From positions 11,791,167 to 11,855,166 of the forward strand of contig CM046295.1 in assembly GCA_025267735.1 (NCBI GenBank): DNA of 64,000 nucleotides, read 5' to 3'. The translations under genes and the position numbers were made by a program. This DNA is from Mactra quadrangularis. Taxonomy: Eukaryota > Mollusca > Bivalvia > Venerida > Mactridae. Within the stretch, counting starts at the first letter, position 1, and each line of letters opens with the position of its first letter. Positions 47,007 through 57,562 of this stretch are shown here, in pieces. Below the pieces are notes generated by a model, which was not told the origin of the DNA, did not search any database, and saw nothing but the letters and a program-made list of their open reading frames with translations.

Positions 47007-47405
47007 TTAACAAAGTCTATTTTCCAAAGACAGTAGTTGAATAGTCATATTTATCATTTTAGTTCTCCACTGTAATGTTTTCATGTCCGTTTCACGCCAA
47101 TCGCGACAATAGATTTTTAATTTGAACATGTCAATCAGCTCCGGTAAAAAATCCATAACAGATATGGTTTCATTCCATTTCACTAATATTTGCGTTTCGT
47201 CTATTGTCATTAAAATATCTTCAAAATAAAGTTCCAGTTGTTGTTTATTTGTCAGATTAATGCACGTATGATCAAGTTGAGATAAACGAGCGTGTTGACA
47301 TCCTACACATTTCTTTTTGAAAACTGCAAACATGTTTAGACTTATTTCTTTAGCATAGAAAAAGTCAAAATAAGACTGAAGTAAAGAAACACCATTTAAA
47401 TCCAT
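47007..47405 (-). CDS. Conserved hypothetical Polinton protein
   Basis: 132 residues, start taken at MDLNGVSLLQSYFDFFYAKE. It has a CVGC...HTC pair of possible metal ligands in the first half and a helical second half (LPELIDMFKLKIYCRDW). The start lies 5 nt after the stop of the BIR gene, so it is probably co-transcribed with it. I do not recognise a function. Confidence 0.6.
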   Translation of the reverse strand: MDLNGVSLLQSYFDFFYAKEISLNMFAVFKKKCVGCQHARLSQLDHTCINLTNKQQLELYFEDILMTIDETQILVKWNETISVMDFLPELIDMFKLKIYCRDWRETDMKTLQWRTKMINMTIQLLSLENRLC

Positions 47406-47410
47406 TGTTT

Positions 47411-47746
47411 TTAACAACACACATTTGCTGGGAAAAGTTGATAGTCTGGATATTTTTCTTTAGCTCCAGTAAGTCGAATGTAAACACAATCGGGAGACCA
47501 CTTTTTATGTTCATTAGCTGGCACGTCCTCTTTCATCCACTGACAAACTCTAACACCGCAAGCAAAACATTCGACGATATCACTTTCCTTCGTATAAAAG
47601 AATCCTGCATTAGCCAAATCAAATTGATCTTGTTGCATTTGTCTCGGCCACGTTTGATAAGTCATAAGTCGATCTTCATATTTCATATACTGACACGATT
47701 TTACTTTGCTTCCGAACAGAAATGTACTGTTTAAATTCATTTTCAC
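47411..47746 (-). CDS. Single-BIR inhibitor-of-apoptosis-like protein
   Basis: 111 residues, almost entirely one BIR domain. Zinc ligands follow the canonical spacing CX2CX16HX6C: C60, C63, H80, C87 (CFACGVRVCQW, NEHKKWSPDC). Other signature parts are R26, TWP at 32-34 and LANAGFFYT. BIR domains bind caspases or IAP-antagonist tails and occur in cellular IAPs and several large DNA viruses. No RING is attached; a separate RING protein lies at 50,464. It sits 12 nt after the zinc-finger gene and 5 nt before the next. Anti-apoptotic activity is inferred from the fold only. Confidence 0.92.
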   Translation of the reverse strand: MKMNLNSTFLFGSKVKSCQYMKYEDRLMTYQTWPRQMQQDQFDLANAGFFYTKESDIVECFACGVRVCQWMKEDVPANEHKKWSPDCVYIRLTGAKEKYPDYQLFPANVCC

Positions 47747-47758
47747 AAATAGTTATAT

Positions 47759-48667
47759 TTACCAATCTGCATAGTCTTTGTATGTAGTTGGATTACACAA
47801 ACGACACTTGTAAAACGATATCTGATTGTCATGAGAATCTTTACATTGCTGATTAAATACGCCACTCAAAAGTTCAGTAGGAAAATCTGTCGATGTGTTC
47901 ATGTCGTCATGTTCAGAGCGCAGCAAATGTGATACAGCATTGACTGTTTCATTGGCGGCATACGATGAAGCATTGACTGTTTCATTGGCACCATGTGATA
48001 CAGCATTGGCTGTTTCATTGGCGCCATAATTTAGCAAGCTCCCAAAATCAAAATTATCGTATTCACACAAGCCCAAAAAATTTTGTGGTAATGCGTTTAC
48101 ATTTTCATATTTCGCACATTGAGCTTCTTCCTGCTCCATTTGTCGTGCCCTAGCTTTCTCCCAAATGTCTGGCGAACTTTTGGGTCCATCATTTATTATT
48201 TGACTTTCCGATTTTAGTGTATTCCCGCTGAGCACAAAACTTCCGCTGCTATCATACACTGTCACAATATCAGGCGAGTCATTTATCATACCATCTAGTG
48301 CGATCGAAGTCGGCGCGCAATCAGTTTGGCGCTCTTTATTTTCACACGTAGCTGTCGTTGATTTACTTTTTTGCCGCTTTTTCTTATCACGTTTTGCTGT
48401 AGACGTTGGTTTACATGTTTCACTCTTGTTTCCTCGTAATCTTATCCTTGCACATTCCAACGCTTTTCCAGGTTTCTTCCGTGATGTCTTAACGTTGTTT
48501 ATATTAAATGGGTTATATCCGCAATACTTCTTCTTAAAATGTTGTTTACTCTTTAAGTGGCGAATAACGTAAAATTCTGTCATCCATACTTCACAAATAG
48601 AACAAAATATAGACTTAATGCTATCCTTGATCACAAAATCCATGCTGAGCTGTCTTGAATAGTTCAC
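47759..48667 (-). CDS. Zinc-finger, low-complexity accessory protein
   Basis: 302 residues from the first Met; a second start, MDFVIKD, lies 8 residues in. A C2H2 finger is near the N-terminus (FCSICEVWMTEFYVIRHLKS then QH), followed by a basic stretch (KRDKKKRQKSKS) that may be a nuclear signal. Three 12-residue repeats based on ANETVNAVSHG lie near residue 215-250, and a second possible CRLC motif is at the end. No known family. First gene of the tight minus-strand group with the BIR gene. Confidence 0.6.
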   Translation of the reverse strand: MNYSRQLSMDFVIKDSIKSIFCSICEVWMTEFYVIRHLKSKQHFKKKYCGYNPFNINNVKTSRKKPGKALECARIRLRGNKSETCKPTSTAKRDKKKRQKSKSTTATCENKERQTDCAPTSIALDGMINDSPDIVTVYDSSGSFVLSGNTLKSESQIINDGPKSSPDIWEKARARQMEQEEAQCAKYENVNALPQNFLGLCEYDNFDFGSLLNYGANETANAVSHGANETVNASSYAANETVNAVSHLLRSEHDDMNTSTDFPTELLSGVFNQQCKDSHDNQISFYKCRLCNPTTYKDYADW

Positions 48668-48767
48668 ATATGAGAGTACATACCAATGTTAAATATGAAA
48701 ATAGTCCCTCCTTTTATATGAATGTCGGGTTTTCATTGGATAATATTTAATGTTCACGATTTACAGA

Positions 48768-49496
48768 TTAATAAGGGTGATGTCTATTTTCTTTTTTATG
48801 GTAAACAGTCTTCTGAGCTGATGCGTTTGCCAGTGGAATGGCATACGATTGATCTTGTGCCGCTTGTGTATTTATCGATGAAACAGCAAATGGTTGATCA
48901 AGCATTACCTGTTGATTTTTAGATGGTAATCCCGTCGCCTAAAACATAAAAATGAATCCAAATTAAATCAATAGTGCAAATGATTGAAAACATCATATGG
49001 TATATATCATACTTTTTATTAATTAAGATTTCATCGGTCAAATACATAAAGTAAAACTACATTGAAACACGAAACATCAAACTATTAACATAAATTAACT
49101 CTAACACGAAAATATAAAACATAATTAATATATTATTGAAATTGAACTTATGTTCACATAGAATAACATTGAACTATAAAAATGTTCTATATTTGTATCA
49201 TTAACTTTAAATGCATTTTAAGTTAAATAGAATTTTACCTGCTCTGACTCTATTTGTTGAGCATATCCTTCCAATTCATTCAAACAAGTTTTCAAACGTA
49301 AAGCGTCCTGCCATTTGATAGAGATTGTTTTAGACTTGCTTTTATCAAACTGATCACCTTCCAAACACTTAGAATTGTCGCTTATGTGTAAGTAAATAGT
49401 GTCATTCCATTTTGTCAATGTCGCATCTTTGTAGTATCCAAACTTATTTCCGCGAACTTTAATCAAAAATCCTTCATTGTCGTATGTAGGTTCCAT
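48768..49496 (-). CDS. Small two-exon Polinton protein of unknown function
   Basis: Exon 1 is 49,496-49,239 and exon 2 is 48,938-48,768, joined in phase 0 (CAG/GTAAAA donor, GTTTTAG acceptor), 142 residues. The N-terminal ~85 residues look like a compact beta-rich domain ending in a helix (KTISIKWQDALRLKTCLNEL), loosely like PC4-type single-strand DNA-binding/coactivator domains; that likeness is weak. The C-terminal part is Gln/Ala/Ser-rich. It faces the CARD-RING gene across a ~970 bp region with a repeat array. Confidence 0.6.
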
Positions 49497-49774
49497 CTTT
49501 TTCCGATTTTCACTAACTTAAAAAAAAGAAAATCACTTTCTTTGTAAAGCAATGTTGAAAATGTTTGCTCAAACTGATGTACAAGACACTACATTCAGTA
49601 TATGTAACGTTGAAAGAAGGTAGGCGTAACGATATACGCCCACTGACTCAGCATGTTTAGACACGTCAGCACATGTTTGAATTATAAAGGATGTGAAAGA
49701 TTTGATCTGTCGAGATAAGTGGTTTTCAGGGGTGACACGATGTCTATAGAGACAGGAAAAGTTAATTACACCTG

Positions 49775-50230
49775 TCACTTCAATCAGATAAGAGATGATG
49801 TATGATATGTTTTACTATACACACCTAGGTCAATACATTTTTACGATTAATAAACAGCGTCACTGTGTCTCGCGATTCTTTTCATGATAGGCAATGAGCT
49901 GTCATCTTGATCAGATAAAATTTAATAAATGAGACAGCTATATGACTACATCCATATGTGATTCTTTTCAGGACAGGAAACGGATACTTATGGTAGTCAT
50001 TTAAAACAGATATGAATTGATTTATGATTTCATATTCTTCACACACCTGCGTGAGCACATATTTTAGGATTGAAAGCTTGATTCACCGTGTCTCGCTGTT
50101 CCCTTCATGACAGGAAACCAGCTGTTATCTTGATTTAATAAAATTAATAAATGTGACAACTATATGACTACACCCATATCAGTTTCTTTTCAGGACAGCA
50201 AACATGTACTGTGTATATTGTTTAAATAAG
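49775..50230. repeat. Second, more decayed iteron-like array in the divergent spacer
   Basis: Units containing ATCTTGATCAGATAAAAT, AATAAATGAGACAGC, CACTGTGTCTCGC and CTTTTCATGATAGG repeat about three times and are clearly related to the 127 bp units at 44,760-45,185. They lie between the start points of the minus-strand 49,496 gene and the plus-strand CARD-RING gene, so a shared promoter/enhancer is plausible. Confidence 0.65.
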
Positions 50231-50463
50231 GCTCTAGTCCTTATTTAAGAGTGTTACCTTCTTATTATTTGAAAACGTTTAGAAAACAATTGTTTTTGCT
50301 CTCTCACATGAAAACTGTGTCACTTTATTTTAACAACGATCTAACATTTGTGTTTTTAAATCATATTATTTAAAAATAAAATAAATATATTGTTCTAAAA
50401 ATTATCGAATAAGACTTTGACTGCATAAAAACGTGAAACGACTCTCAAGTGTCATACTAAACT

Positions 50464-51045
50464 ATGGATGAGATACATAAAAGAGTTATTAGAAAAAATT
50501 GGCCGACTCTGATTCAGTCGCTTACATCAGAACAAACTTTAAATATCATGGACTACCTCATGGAAAACACTATTTTAACTACTAGTATGCGGGAAGAAAT
50601 AGAGTGTGAACGATCAAACTTCAGCAGAAACAGGAAATTACTTGCCATTTTACAGAGGCGAGGACCTCGTGCTTTCGGAATATTCATAGAGGCTCTCCTA
50701 CAAAACAATCTAAACCATATCGTTGACATTCTTACGTCAAATATCAGCGAAATATCTCATAACAGCGCGAGACCTGTTATTCACTCGGACGTGCTATCCT
50801 CAACAAATTTAGACAGACAGTGCAGTTCTACACTCAAAAATACAGTCATGCAAGAAGAAAATAGTGAGACTAGTAACACAGATGAAAGTACGGAGTGTAA
50901 AATTTGTATGAGTGAAAGAATTTCAGTGGCTTTAACTCCGTGTGGACATACCTTGTGTTCTTCTTGTGGAGATCGATTCTTACAAGAACGCTCATGCTGT
51001 TTCTGTAAACAACATGTCAACAGTGTGATTCGAATTTTTATCTAA
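50464..51045 (+). CDS. CARD-RING protein (IAP C-terminal-like, putative E3 ligase)
   Basis: 193 residues. Residues 1-90 are a helical CARD-like domain (RKNWPTLIQSLTSEQTLNIM, then RRGPRAFGIFIEALLQ). A Ser/Thr/Asn linker leads to a complete C3HC4 RING at 145-181: C145, C148, C160, H162, C165, C168, C178, C181 (CKICMSERISVALTPCGHTL). The tail VIRIFI matches the short hydrophobic end typical of IAP RINGs. Cellular BIRC2/3-type IAPs end in CARD-RING, so this looks like an IAP without its BIR domains. It may ubiquitylate host death or innate-immune proteins. Plus strand, divergent from the 49,496 gene. Confidence 0.88.
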   Translation: MDEIHKRVIRKNWPTLIQSLTSEQTLNIMDYLMENTILTTSMREEIECERSNFSRNRKLLAILQRRGPRAFGIFIEALLQNNLNHIVDILTSNISEISHNSARPVIHSDVLSSTNLDRQCSSTLKNTVMQEENSETSNTDESTECKICMSERISVALTPCGHTLCSSCGDRFLQERSCCFCKQHVNSVIRIFI

Positions 51046-52854
51046 CAGACACGTTCAAACATGCATATATAGAATTTTGTGTTTTCGCCAGTGATCAATG
51101 AAAACAACAAAACAATGTATGAGACAAACGATGCTGTATATAGAGACTAGAGTATAAGATCATAACTAAAGTATGTTTGGTATTGTGTTTGTACTATGCT
51201 GGCTAGCTGATGTTGTGTATAAATCTACAATGTGTAAGATGTCGATAGAAACGAAAAATGTATAATTTTAGTTGTCATTTTTATTAGACAAGAGATGATA
51301 TATAATCTTATTTACTCGACACACCTGCGTGTCAGCACATTTTTGTGGAACATTTAAAATTATATATGCCACTTTAAACAGATTATAGATATATATGGTC
51401 TTGTTTACTCGACACAAATGTTAATATCATGAATTCATTATGTTTCCATTGTATGAAATAAAATAACAAAATACTGCTATTCTATGTTTTAATATGTATT
51501 ACAATACCGCATAATGAAAAAATTCTATATCAAAGATTTCAAAGCTGAATTATTGCGTTTACCATAGGACCACCCTGTAAGGATAACGTTAGAAGTGTGT
51601 CATAAGTAGGCACCCTTTCGGCATATAGAGCTGACATATACACCCTATCTAGTAATGATAGCGAACATTGAGGGTCAGGTCCTTTTACTAGACGGAGAGA
51701 TTCCTACTTTTCCATGCCTATAACGTTTCATGATAACAAAGAAGTGGTTCCTAATGCTACTTCGTGTATCACCTCACTATAGCATTAAGTTGGTCTAACG
51801 ACACCTCCATACTTCTTGTAGTCCGTAAGTATTTAGGCTAAGATACTATATTGCATGTGTTCGAACAGTTCCAATTTATTTTTGTATAATATAGTTGATG
51901 TGTTTTCTCATAAAAGTGCTACAAAGTTTTTTTATGAATTATCATTTAATGAACTGTCATTATCGATAAGTTTAAAGTGTTATCAGTCAAGTATATGATA
52001 CTGCTAACAGCTAACTTATCTTTGCATATTATGTGTACATGCAAATATATTGTCCTAGATTTATATGATATAGCTAACAACAACTCTTGTGATAGTAGTT
52101 GTGAGAGTCGACGTACCTACAAGGTGGATATTAATTCTCCTCTGATTCAAATCAAATTCATATCAGATCTGCAATGTGTACATTGATTGAATAACTTAGC
52201 CAAGATAAAACTAAAAAAAAAAATGATGAGTATACACATACATAACTCAGTGATTGGAAAGATGACTCCTCATCAATAGGACTAGTGAGTGGTTAAATTC
52301 TCATGTTCAATTTTCGGCGAAGGTCTACCTCATAAAGCTTTTTTCTTCATTAAGCTTTGTGCCGAAACCATCTACTATTTTCAACCTTTAGACATTAAGT
52401 CACAGTAAGGATTTCAAAGAGAAACAAAGACTACTATGTTTTTAATTTTATTTAAGCATAATATTGAATTATGATACCTTTTATTCTAGTTTACATTGTT
52501 CACTTTTATCATAATATAAACATACTATAATATCAATAAACTATAAAATGCTGATGTCATAATTCATAAAGTTCATTTCACGTTATATTCACATATTGCT
52601 CAAATTGAATCTGTGTAGTTTTTCATATTAATCCACGTACTTAATGTTTCATTTTAAATCCACATATCTAGAGAATATATGTCATGCAAATCCATGTATC
52701 ATTACATGTTGCACCTCGTCCGTCCGCCATTTTTTTTTGTCGGGTTAACTGTATTTTATACCGAGAGATATCATTGTCAGTATGTGAACACAGTACCGGG
52801 TGAGTCTATTAATAATATCCAATGAGCTATATATAGCAATGACCTATATACATC
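51046..52854. other. Polinton right region, no intact gene
   Basis: AT-rich with short frames only. A 69-codon plus-strand frame at 51,977-52,186 has a hydrophobic start and several Cys but no recognised domain. A fragment related to the iteron units (ACACACCTGCGTGTCAGCAC) is at about 51,318. Confidence 0.5.
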
Positions 52855-53046
52855 TTATCTAGTTCTTTGGAGAGAATAAGCGTCTTGGTTATTAAGCCAT
52901 TGTTTCACGTCATCTCTGGTAAACAGTCCTGGATGTTTCTCACGAAGAACAGCGTACAATTTCTGTGGTCCACTGTAAGCAGCCGGGTTTTTTTCTTGAA
53001 AATAATACTTGTGCAAAATAGCTTCCTTTTTAGAATCATCTCCCAT
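52855..53046 (-). pseudogene. Divergent Polinton integrase N-terminal fragment
   Basis: A 63-codon minus-strand frame (KYYFQEKNPAAYSGPQKLYA, then QQ-like VKQWLNNQDAYSLQ) aligns with the first ~65 residues of the element's own integrase but differs at roughly half of the positions. The upstream DNA also resembles the terminal repeat (GAGCTTC before the start). It comes from a different Polinton lineage, not a recent copy of this element's end. Confidence 0.8.
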
Positions 53047-55607
53047 ATTGATGTTTCAAGACGAAGCTCCAACGAAAAAATGTGAAAGACAAATGTAGAT
53101 ATTAGTATATATAAGAACAGATATCTGTCTCGTATTCAAAAACAAAATATCATGACGGCAACGTCGAATGTTCTTGATTTTCTATAAGGGGAGTCACTCT
53201 TCAAGACATAGGTGACTTCGTGTATATGAGTTACTTCTCTTTGACTAAAAACTATCAGATATTTATAAGGGAAACAACTCTTCAAAGCATCCATGACTTC
53301 TTATACGAGTTGCTTCCCTTTTACTGTTTTGGGTAAAAAACCGCTTTTTGACGGTCAAATGCTTCCCATTTTTTCACAATGTTAATATTTCTTGATGTTA
53401 TTTTACCTGAAATAAAACATTAAAATCGTGATTAGACGGAAACATTGTATTGATAAGTATACTGCAACAAACGTATCTTCTTGAACAACATTTGTTGTCT
53501 TAAAATTTAGCTAGTAATTTTATGAAAATTTAAAAATATTATTATAGTTTGCTATTAAGATAAATTGATGTTTACATAAATTGCATAAATTGTCTTTAGA
53601 CGTTTAATTTTAGTTGTCTCCCCTTAATCGGTGGTAAAGCTATAAACTTCACTATATCAGCTTGAAGACAGATAAGGTTAAACTTATGTATAATTTTCAT
53701 GTATAAACTTCAATGTAAAACTGTATCGTCTGCTTTATGCGAATTAAAAATATTTCATAGAAAGTAAACTTGGTCATAGAAAGTATATACACCATGTTTA
53801 TAAAGTTAATTAAAGATTTTACAAGTCGTACATTAGTTCAAGCGTATTTATGTACTTCAAATAGTGGGCTTGATAACTTTCTAAGTGAATAAGACGCTAT
53901 TGTACTGATTTAAACATACCACTTTGATATTTAACAATTTTAACTTGTGTATTTGTATATTGTAAACTTTTTTATATTACATCCTATAAACATTTACCAT
54001 TCTTTACAAAAATGTTCATGATGACCTTAAGAGAGTTTTTAAACATACTGATTAAAGCAACATGACCGTGTTAATTTGCTCTTAGGTTTATCGTCATCGA
54101 AAAAATGTAAAAATATGTTTCAAACAATCAATTGAGCAATGATTCACTTACATTAAATTAGCAAAATTCAAATATAAAGTGATATATTACGCACGCTCGT
54201 CTAAAATGTTTATAATATATGTGTATAATATATAAAAACATATATCGCTCAACATCATAAACATCGATGTAAATAGCTCGGCCTAATGTCTTAACGCTTG
54301 TCAAATAAATTTGATTAATAGCTAGATAAAAAACGTTCAAAAGTAAAGCTACTCACTCAGAGATTTCAACTTAAATATCAACTTTTCTAAAACTCTCAAA
54401 ATTGTTATAGAAACTTTATGAAAACAGTAAAGCAGTGTTCTGATATTTACTATTTGAGTGCCCTTTGGCATACGACTGTAAAATATGGCGAATTTATGTT
54501 TAGAAAACTGATCGCGTTAGTAACGGTATAAATCAATTAAGGATTCTTTTTTGCGACATTTATATCATATTTCTTACAATCTATAGGTCAGTTAGTCTTA
54601 GAATATTTAGATTTCGTTTTCTTACTACAATTTAAAAACACGGACAGGTAATTTCAAGGTATCAAAAATAAACAAAATTTGTGAGCAAGTGGCTTTAAAT
54701 GTTTTCATATCAAAAACGCGTAACTGTAAATTCTTTAAACATGATAGTATTCATAAGTGTAAAACAAAATTTTAAAGGGATATACTCGCAATGACACGCT
54801 TTTTTAACATTCTGAGCCAGTTTGAGTAGACAAACTATAAAACTATAGCATACCTAATAAGGCTTATCGTATCACTTAAAATATTCATAAGACATTCACT
54901 TATAATAGAATACAGCAAAACAAAAGATATTAATAAAAATGGATAAATAAAATTGAAAAACTTACTTAATTCATCTTTGATTTTTTCAGCAGTAAAAATC
55001 CGTGAAAGACGAATGAAATGATTGTCCTCATTTACTTGAAGAACTGACGAAAATATAAAAAGAGGAAAGCAACTTCAATCTTGTATGTAAATATCAAGTT
55101 ATAACTTGAGTTGTTAAAATGATCTTTTTATAGAGACTCCCAAACCACGCAGTCATCATGCTATTTAAACGTGGGTGATATGTAATAGATATTTTATTCA
55201 AAATTAGAATTCATAACTTAGTATCCTGACGAGATAAGATCATATTGTATAAACTAAGGTAAAATGTACTCATGTAAATAACTAGTGTCTCATATTTCGT
55301 TATCAATGAACTTGGAGTTATCCAAGCGATGAAACCATTAGCGTTTGCTAAACTGTGAAATCGAGTAAAGCGAGGTCGTGATGTTTCATATATTTTATTA
55401 ATGAATGACTATTTACATAACTTAAACGGGTATGGTAACTAAGGTGAAGATTTGAAAAGAATGTTGATGCTATCTCAGATTTCATCATGTTTAAATGACA
55501 ATTCGGTAGTGTATAAGTATATATGACTGTTTAAAATATAGTAACCAGGGTGGAGACTAGAAATGGTGACGCATGACTCCTACTTACATAGTTCTAAAGC
55601 AACGTGC
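53047..55607. other. Polinton right region, non-coding
   Basis: AT-rich; two copies of an ~80 bp segment (CTCTTCAA...GACTTC...GAGTTGCTTCCC type) at about 53,190-53,310. No gene seen. Confidence 0.5.
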
Positions 55608-55621
55608 TCATTTATGGTTGG

Positions 55622-55930
55622 TTTGGTTTGGTTTCGGTTGGGTTTAACGTCGTAGCAACACATTGGTCATATCACGGCGGACAGCCCACCTACTCACCGT
55701 TCCTGGAAAGGCCAAATCTCCGGATTTAGCTGTTAACCAGTTACTAGGTGCATACTTTCGTCAATGACTGACTACTGTCCTACATGATTTAGAATCAGTG
55801 GTAGGAGGAGAATGGCCGTAGAAATAATTTCATGACCAAACTCCACGAAAGTATGCCCCGCCCGGGAATCGAACCCACGACCCCTCGCTCAGTAGACTTG
55901 CGCGCTACTGATTGAGCTAGCCGGGCGGCT
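55622..55930 (-). mobile_element. SINE family A inserted into the Polinton
   Basis: Full-length minus-strand copy: head GCTAGCTCAATCAGTAGCGC, B box GGGTTCGATTCCCGG, 3' end ACGTTAAACCC. A 14 bp target duplication, TCATTTATGGTTGG (one mismatch on the right), lies at 55,608-55,621 and 55,931-55,944. Confidence 0.9.
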
Positions 55931-55944
55931 TCATTTAGGGTTGG

Positions 55945-56711
55945 AAAGAATGACATATACTTGAGGGAATGACATGTACTCTATGTTCCATAATCATAAT
56001 GTGCGTAGATGATGACGTTGACTAACTTACCATGTTCTAGAAGGTATGGATGCTTCTGGAATATTATTAAACCTAGATAAAAGCTTACTAATGTGATATA
56101 TGCTTATTTCGCAATGTTAATAACATACTAAGTTTGGAGGATATAGTTCACAAATCATGCTTCAACAATATATTATAGCATGGACAGTTTTAATGTCTAA
56201 AAGTCTATTTTAGAATAAAACAATTATAAATACTCCAATTAATGAACTTAAAATGAACTTAAAATTGCAATTAAACATTTCAAGTTTAGTGATTCGCTTG
56301 TTTCACTATATGAGCACAGTCGGGTCAAGTGAAGTCGTCATGTGTCATATGTTTTATCAATGAATGATTATGTACATAACTTAAATTGATGCGGTTACTC
56401 GGGTGAGGTTTTGAAAAGAATGTTAATTATATGGTATCTAAGATTTCATCATATTAAGTCACAGGGTGTATAAATCGTATGATATTTTTGAAAGTTAATT
56501 ATAAGATATCTCAGATTTCATCGTTCATTTTTATATGGAGACGTATCAAGGTATTTAAAAAACTTATTAACATAGACTTTACATAAACCAGTTCAAAAGC
56601 GATATACAGTCAGATCGCGATACAACGACACCCGTTATAACGACAACCTCTGGAATGTATTCAATATGGTATGAAAACGTGTTACAACATGTTGTTTCTA
56701 AACTTAGGCTT
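55945..56711. other. Polinton, non-coding stretch before right terminal repeat
   Basis: AT-rich, nothing recognised apart from a motif GTTTTATCAATGAATGA, also seen in variant form near 55,390. Confidence 0.5.
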
Positions 56712-57299
56712 CAGCTGTCTGGAGAGTATGTCTATAGCGCACAGGAGGAATCGAACACCGTCGTTGTCCTCCGCTAAATTGACCATAGACAACAAATCAA
56801 TGTCTAGTTGTTCGCCTATTCCAGAGACTCGCACGCTGGCCGTCTTGAATCTATGTCTCCTCGACTTCTGCAGAGAATAAGCATCTTGATCATTTAGCCA
56901 CTGCTGTATAAATTTCACGGTAAATGTTTCGGGATACTTCTTATCTAGAACGTTGAACAATTTATGAGCACCAGCAAAAGCAGCGGGATTTTTGGTGTTA
57001 AAATAATAACGTTCCAAAATCTGTTTTTTCTCCGCGACTTCCATATTTTCAATCTAACGCGAGTGAAGCTCTAAGAAGAAATGAGTGTCACGCGTTGACT
57101 ATCCGCTTTTTAATATCCACTAAAAAACCATCATAATTCGCGTTCCAACCTTAAACATCGAGTATAGGACAAGAAAGACAACTCCGTGATAGTTAAACGC
57201 GACATTAGTGAGATTACTCTCCCTTGGATCAAAAACTAAAAAAAGGTATTTTTCGGCCCATGAAAAAGGTATTATTTCCCCCACCCTTTCTACACTACT
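56712..57299 (-). repeat. Polinton right terminal inverted repeat
   Basis: 588 bp, reverse complement of the left repeat. On the minus strand it carries a start codon (57,044) and the first 111 integrase codons, with three amino-acid differences from the left copy, then runs out of homology and stops at 56,682. This partial frame holds only the first catalytic Asp and cannot be an active integrase. Confidence 0.92.
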
Positions 57300-57305
57300 C
57301 ATATG
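57300..57305. repeat. Polinton target-site duplication, right
   Basis: CATATG, identical to 35,171-35,176. Confidence 0.8.
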
Positions 57306-57562
57306 TATGTAGAATCATATAGCTAAGAATTCACTATTCTCACTTTAAGATCTCTATTGTTCGAAAATAGTAATAATTCTTCAATTCATACGTTAAAAAG
57401 GTCTCATTATAAAAAAACGATATTCATACAAGACATGTACAAAATTTACATTCACAGTTTTTTACATCACTTATTGCTTAAAGGAAACTAGCGCATAATG
57501 TTCATGCGACGTATCAAATAAATTTACAGTTGAATTTCATAGTTTGTAATCATGGGTCAGAT

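Larger units (their letters stand above)
35177..57299. mobile_element. Polinton/Maverick (adintovirus-type endogenous dsDNA virus), 22.1 kb
   Basis: Bounded by ~590 bp inverted repeats beginning AGTAGTGTAG and by a 6 bp target duplication. It carries the four hallmark Polinton genes (RVE integrase, adenain-type protease, FtsK/HerA-like packaging ATPase, protein-primed DNA polymerase B), a double-jelly-roll-type major capsid protein, small virion-protein candidates, and accessory genes including BIR and CARD-RING proteins. All main ORFs are open once introns are allowed. The 5 left genes run plus; the polymerase-to-small-protein group runs minus and converges on them near 39.55 kb; the CARD-RING gene is plus. 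The right 6 kb (51-57 kb) has no intact gene. A SINE inserted at 55,622. Confidence 0.95.

Noticed and set aside
48722..48922. Plus-strand frame opposite the two-exon small protein
   Set aside because: The minus strand has a spliced exon here in good frame; the plus frame is a shadow.
35177..57299. Free adenovirus or large nucleocytoplasmic virus fragment instead of a Polinton
   Set aside because: The RVE integrase, paired terminal repeats with 6 bp target duplication, and introns identify an integrated Polinton.
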